5,258 nt of DNA. Origin: Spirochaetaceae bacterium. Its GTDB lineage: Bacteria > Spirochaetota > Spirochaetia > Treponematales > Breznakiellaceae. Below the pieces are notes generated by a model. It had not been told where the DNA came from. It searched no databases and worked only from the letters and a program-made list of their open reading frames with translations. The translations under genes were made by a program, and so were the position numbers. Below are positions 5,227-5,258 of this stretch, one piece after another. The DNA lies in contig JAITGJ010000266.1 of assembly GCA_031280705.1 (NCBI GenBank), forward strand, positions 1 to 5,258, in the 5' to 3' direction. How positions within the stretch are numbered: position 1 is the first letter of the stretch; each line of letters starts with the position of its first letter.

Positions 5227-5258
5227 TCTGTCTATAATGTGTCCACATTATAGACAGA
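5227..5258. repeat. Inverted repeat 3 of right-edge cluster, perfect 15-bp palindrome
   Basis: TCTGTCTATAATGTG (5227-5241) and its exact reverse complement (5244-5258) are separated by TC. The window ends at the last paired base, so the arms may be longer. Each arm contains TATAAT, one on each strand (5233-5238 and 5247-5252), so it could also act as a divergent -10 element or operator; no matching -35 is clear. Confidence 0.9.

Noticed and set aside
5144..5258. CRISPR array or integron attC site
   Set aside because: The repeats are inverted rather than direct with regular spacers, and no attC core sites or integrase gene are visible.

Overview
The window holds a one-carbon (folate) gene cluster on the minus strand, read right to left: fhs (formate-tetrahydrofolate ligase), fchA (methenyl-THF cyclohydrolase of the cyclodeaminase type) and folD (methylene-THF dehydrogenase). 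Together they cover the steps formate -> 10-formyl-THF -> 5,10-methenyl-THF -> 5,10-methylene-THF, i.e. most of the methyl branch of the Wood-Ljungdahl pathway, or in a non-acetogen a formate assimilation/C1 interconversion module. fchA and folD overlap by one base (TAATG); fhs is separated from fchA by 88 nt. A minus-strand PAP2-family membrane phosphatase-like gene lies farther left and is clearly more AT-rich than the folate genes.

Organism: a diderm anaerobe is likely. My best guess is a spirochete of the Treponema group (termite-gut type). This rests on the fhs/fchA/folD set, the high-GC genes set among hairpin-rich repeat-like spacers, and a remembered resemblance of the spacer at about 960-1265 to repeats in such genomes. 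None of this is a database result, so treat the taxonomy as tentative.

Layout: 1-34, possible start of a gene leaving the left edge; 58-98, GC-rich hairpin(s) with a T-run; 97-933, PAP2-like gene; 934-1266, non-coding hairpin-rich spacer; 1267-1377, possible 36-aa basic peptide gene with a good ribosome binding site just after folD; 1408-2295, folD; 2295-2942, fchA; 3031-4719, fhs; 4720-5143, AT-rich leader with only doubtful tiny ORFs; 5144-5258, a tight cluster of nested inverted repeats cut off by the window end.

The main point of interest is that FolD lacks both residues that serve the cyclohydrolase half-reaction in bifunctional FolD (the lysine of Y-x-x-x-K is Ile, and the Gln of QLPLP is Phe), while keeping the folate-binding Asp and the nucleotide-binding site. 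A dedicated cyclohydrolase, FchA, is encoded immediately upstream and overlaps it. The simplest reading is a division of labour: FchA does the cyclohydrolase step and FolD only the dehydrogenase step. Secondary points are the PAP2 protein with several altered catalytic-motif positions, and the hairpin/repeat fragments that flank the folate cluster in opposite orientation. I see no clearly novel defence, mobile or biosynthetic system.
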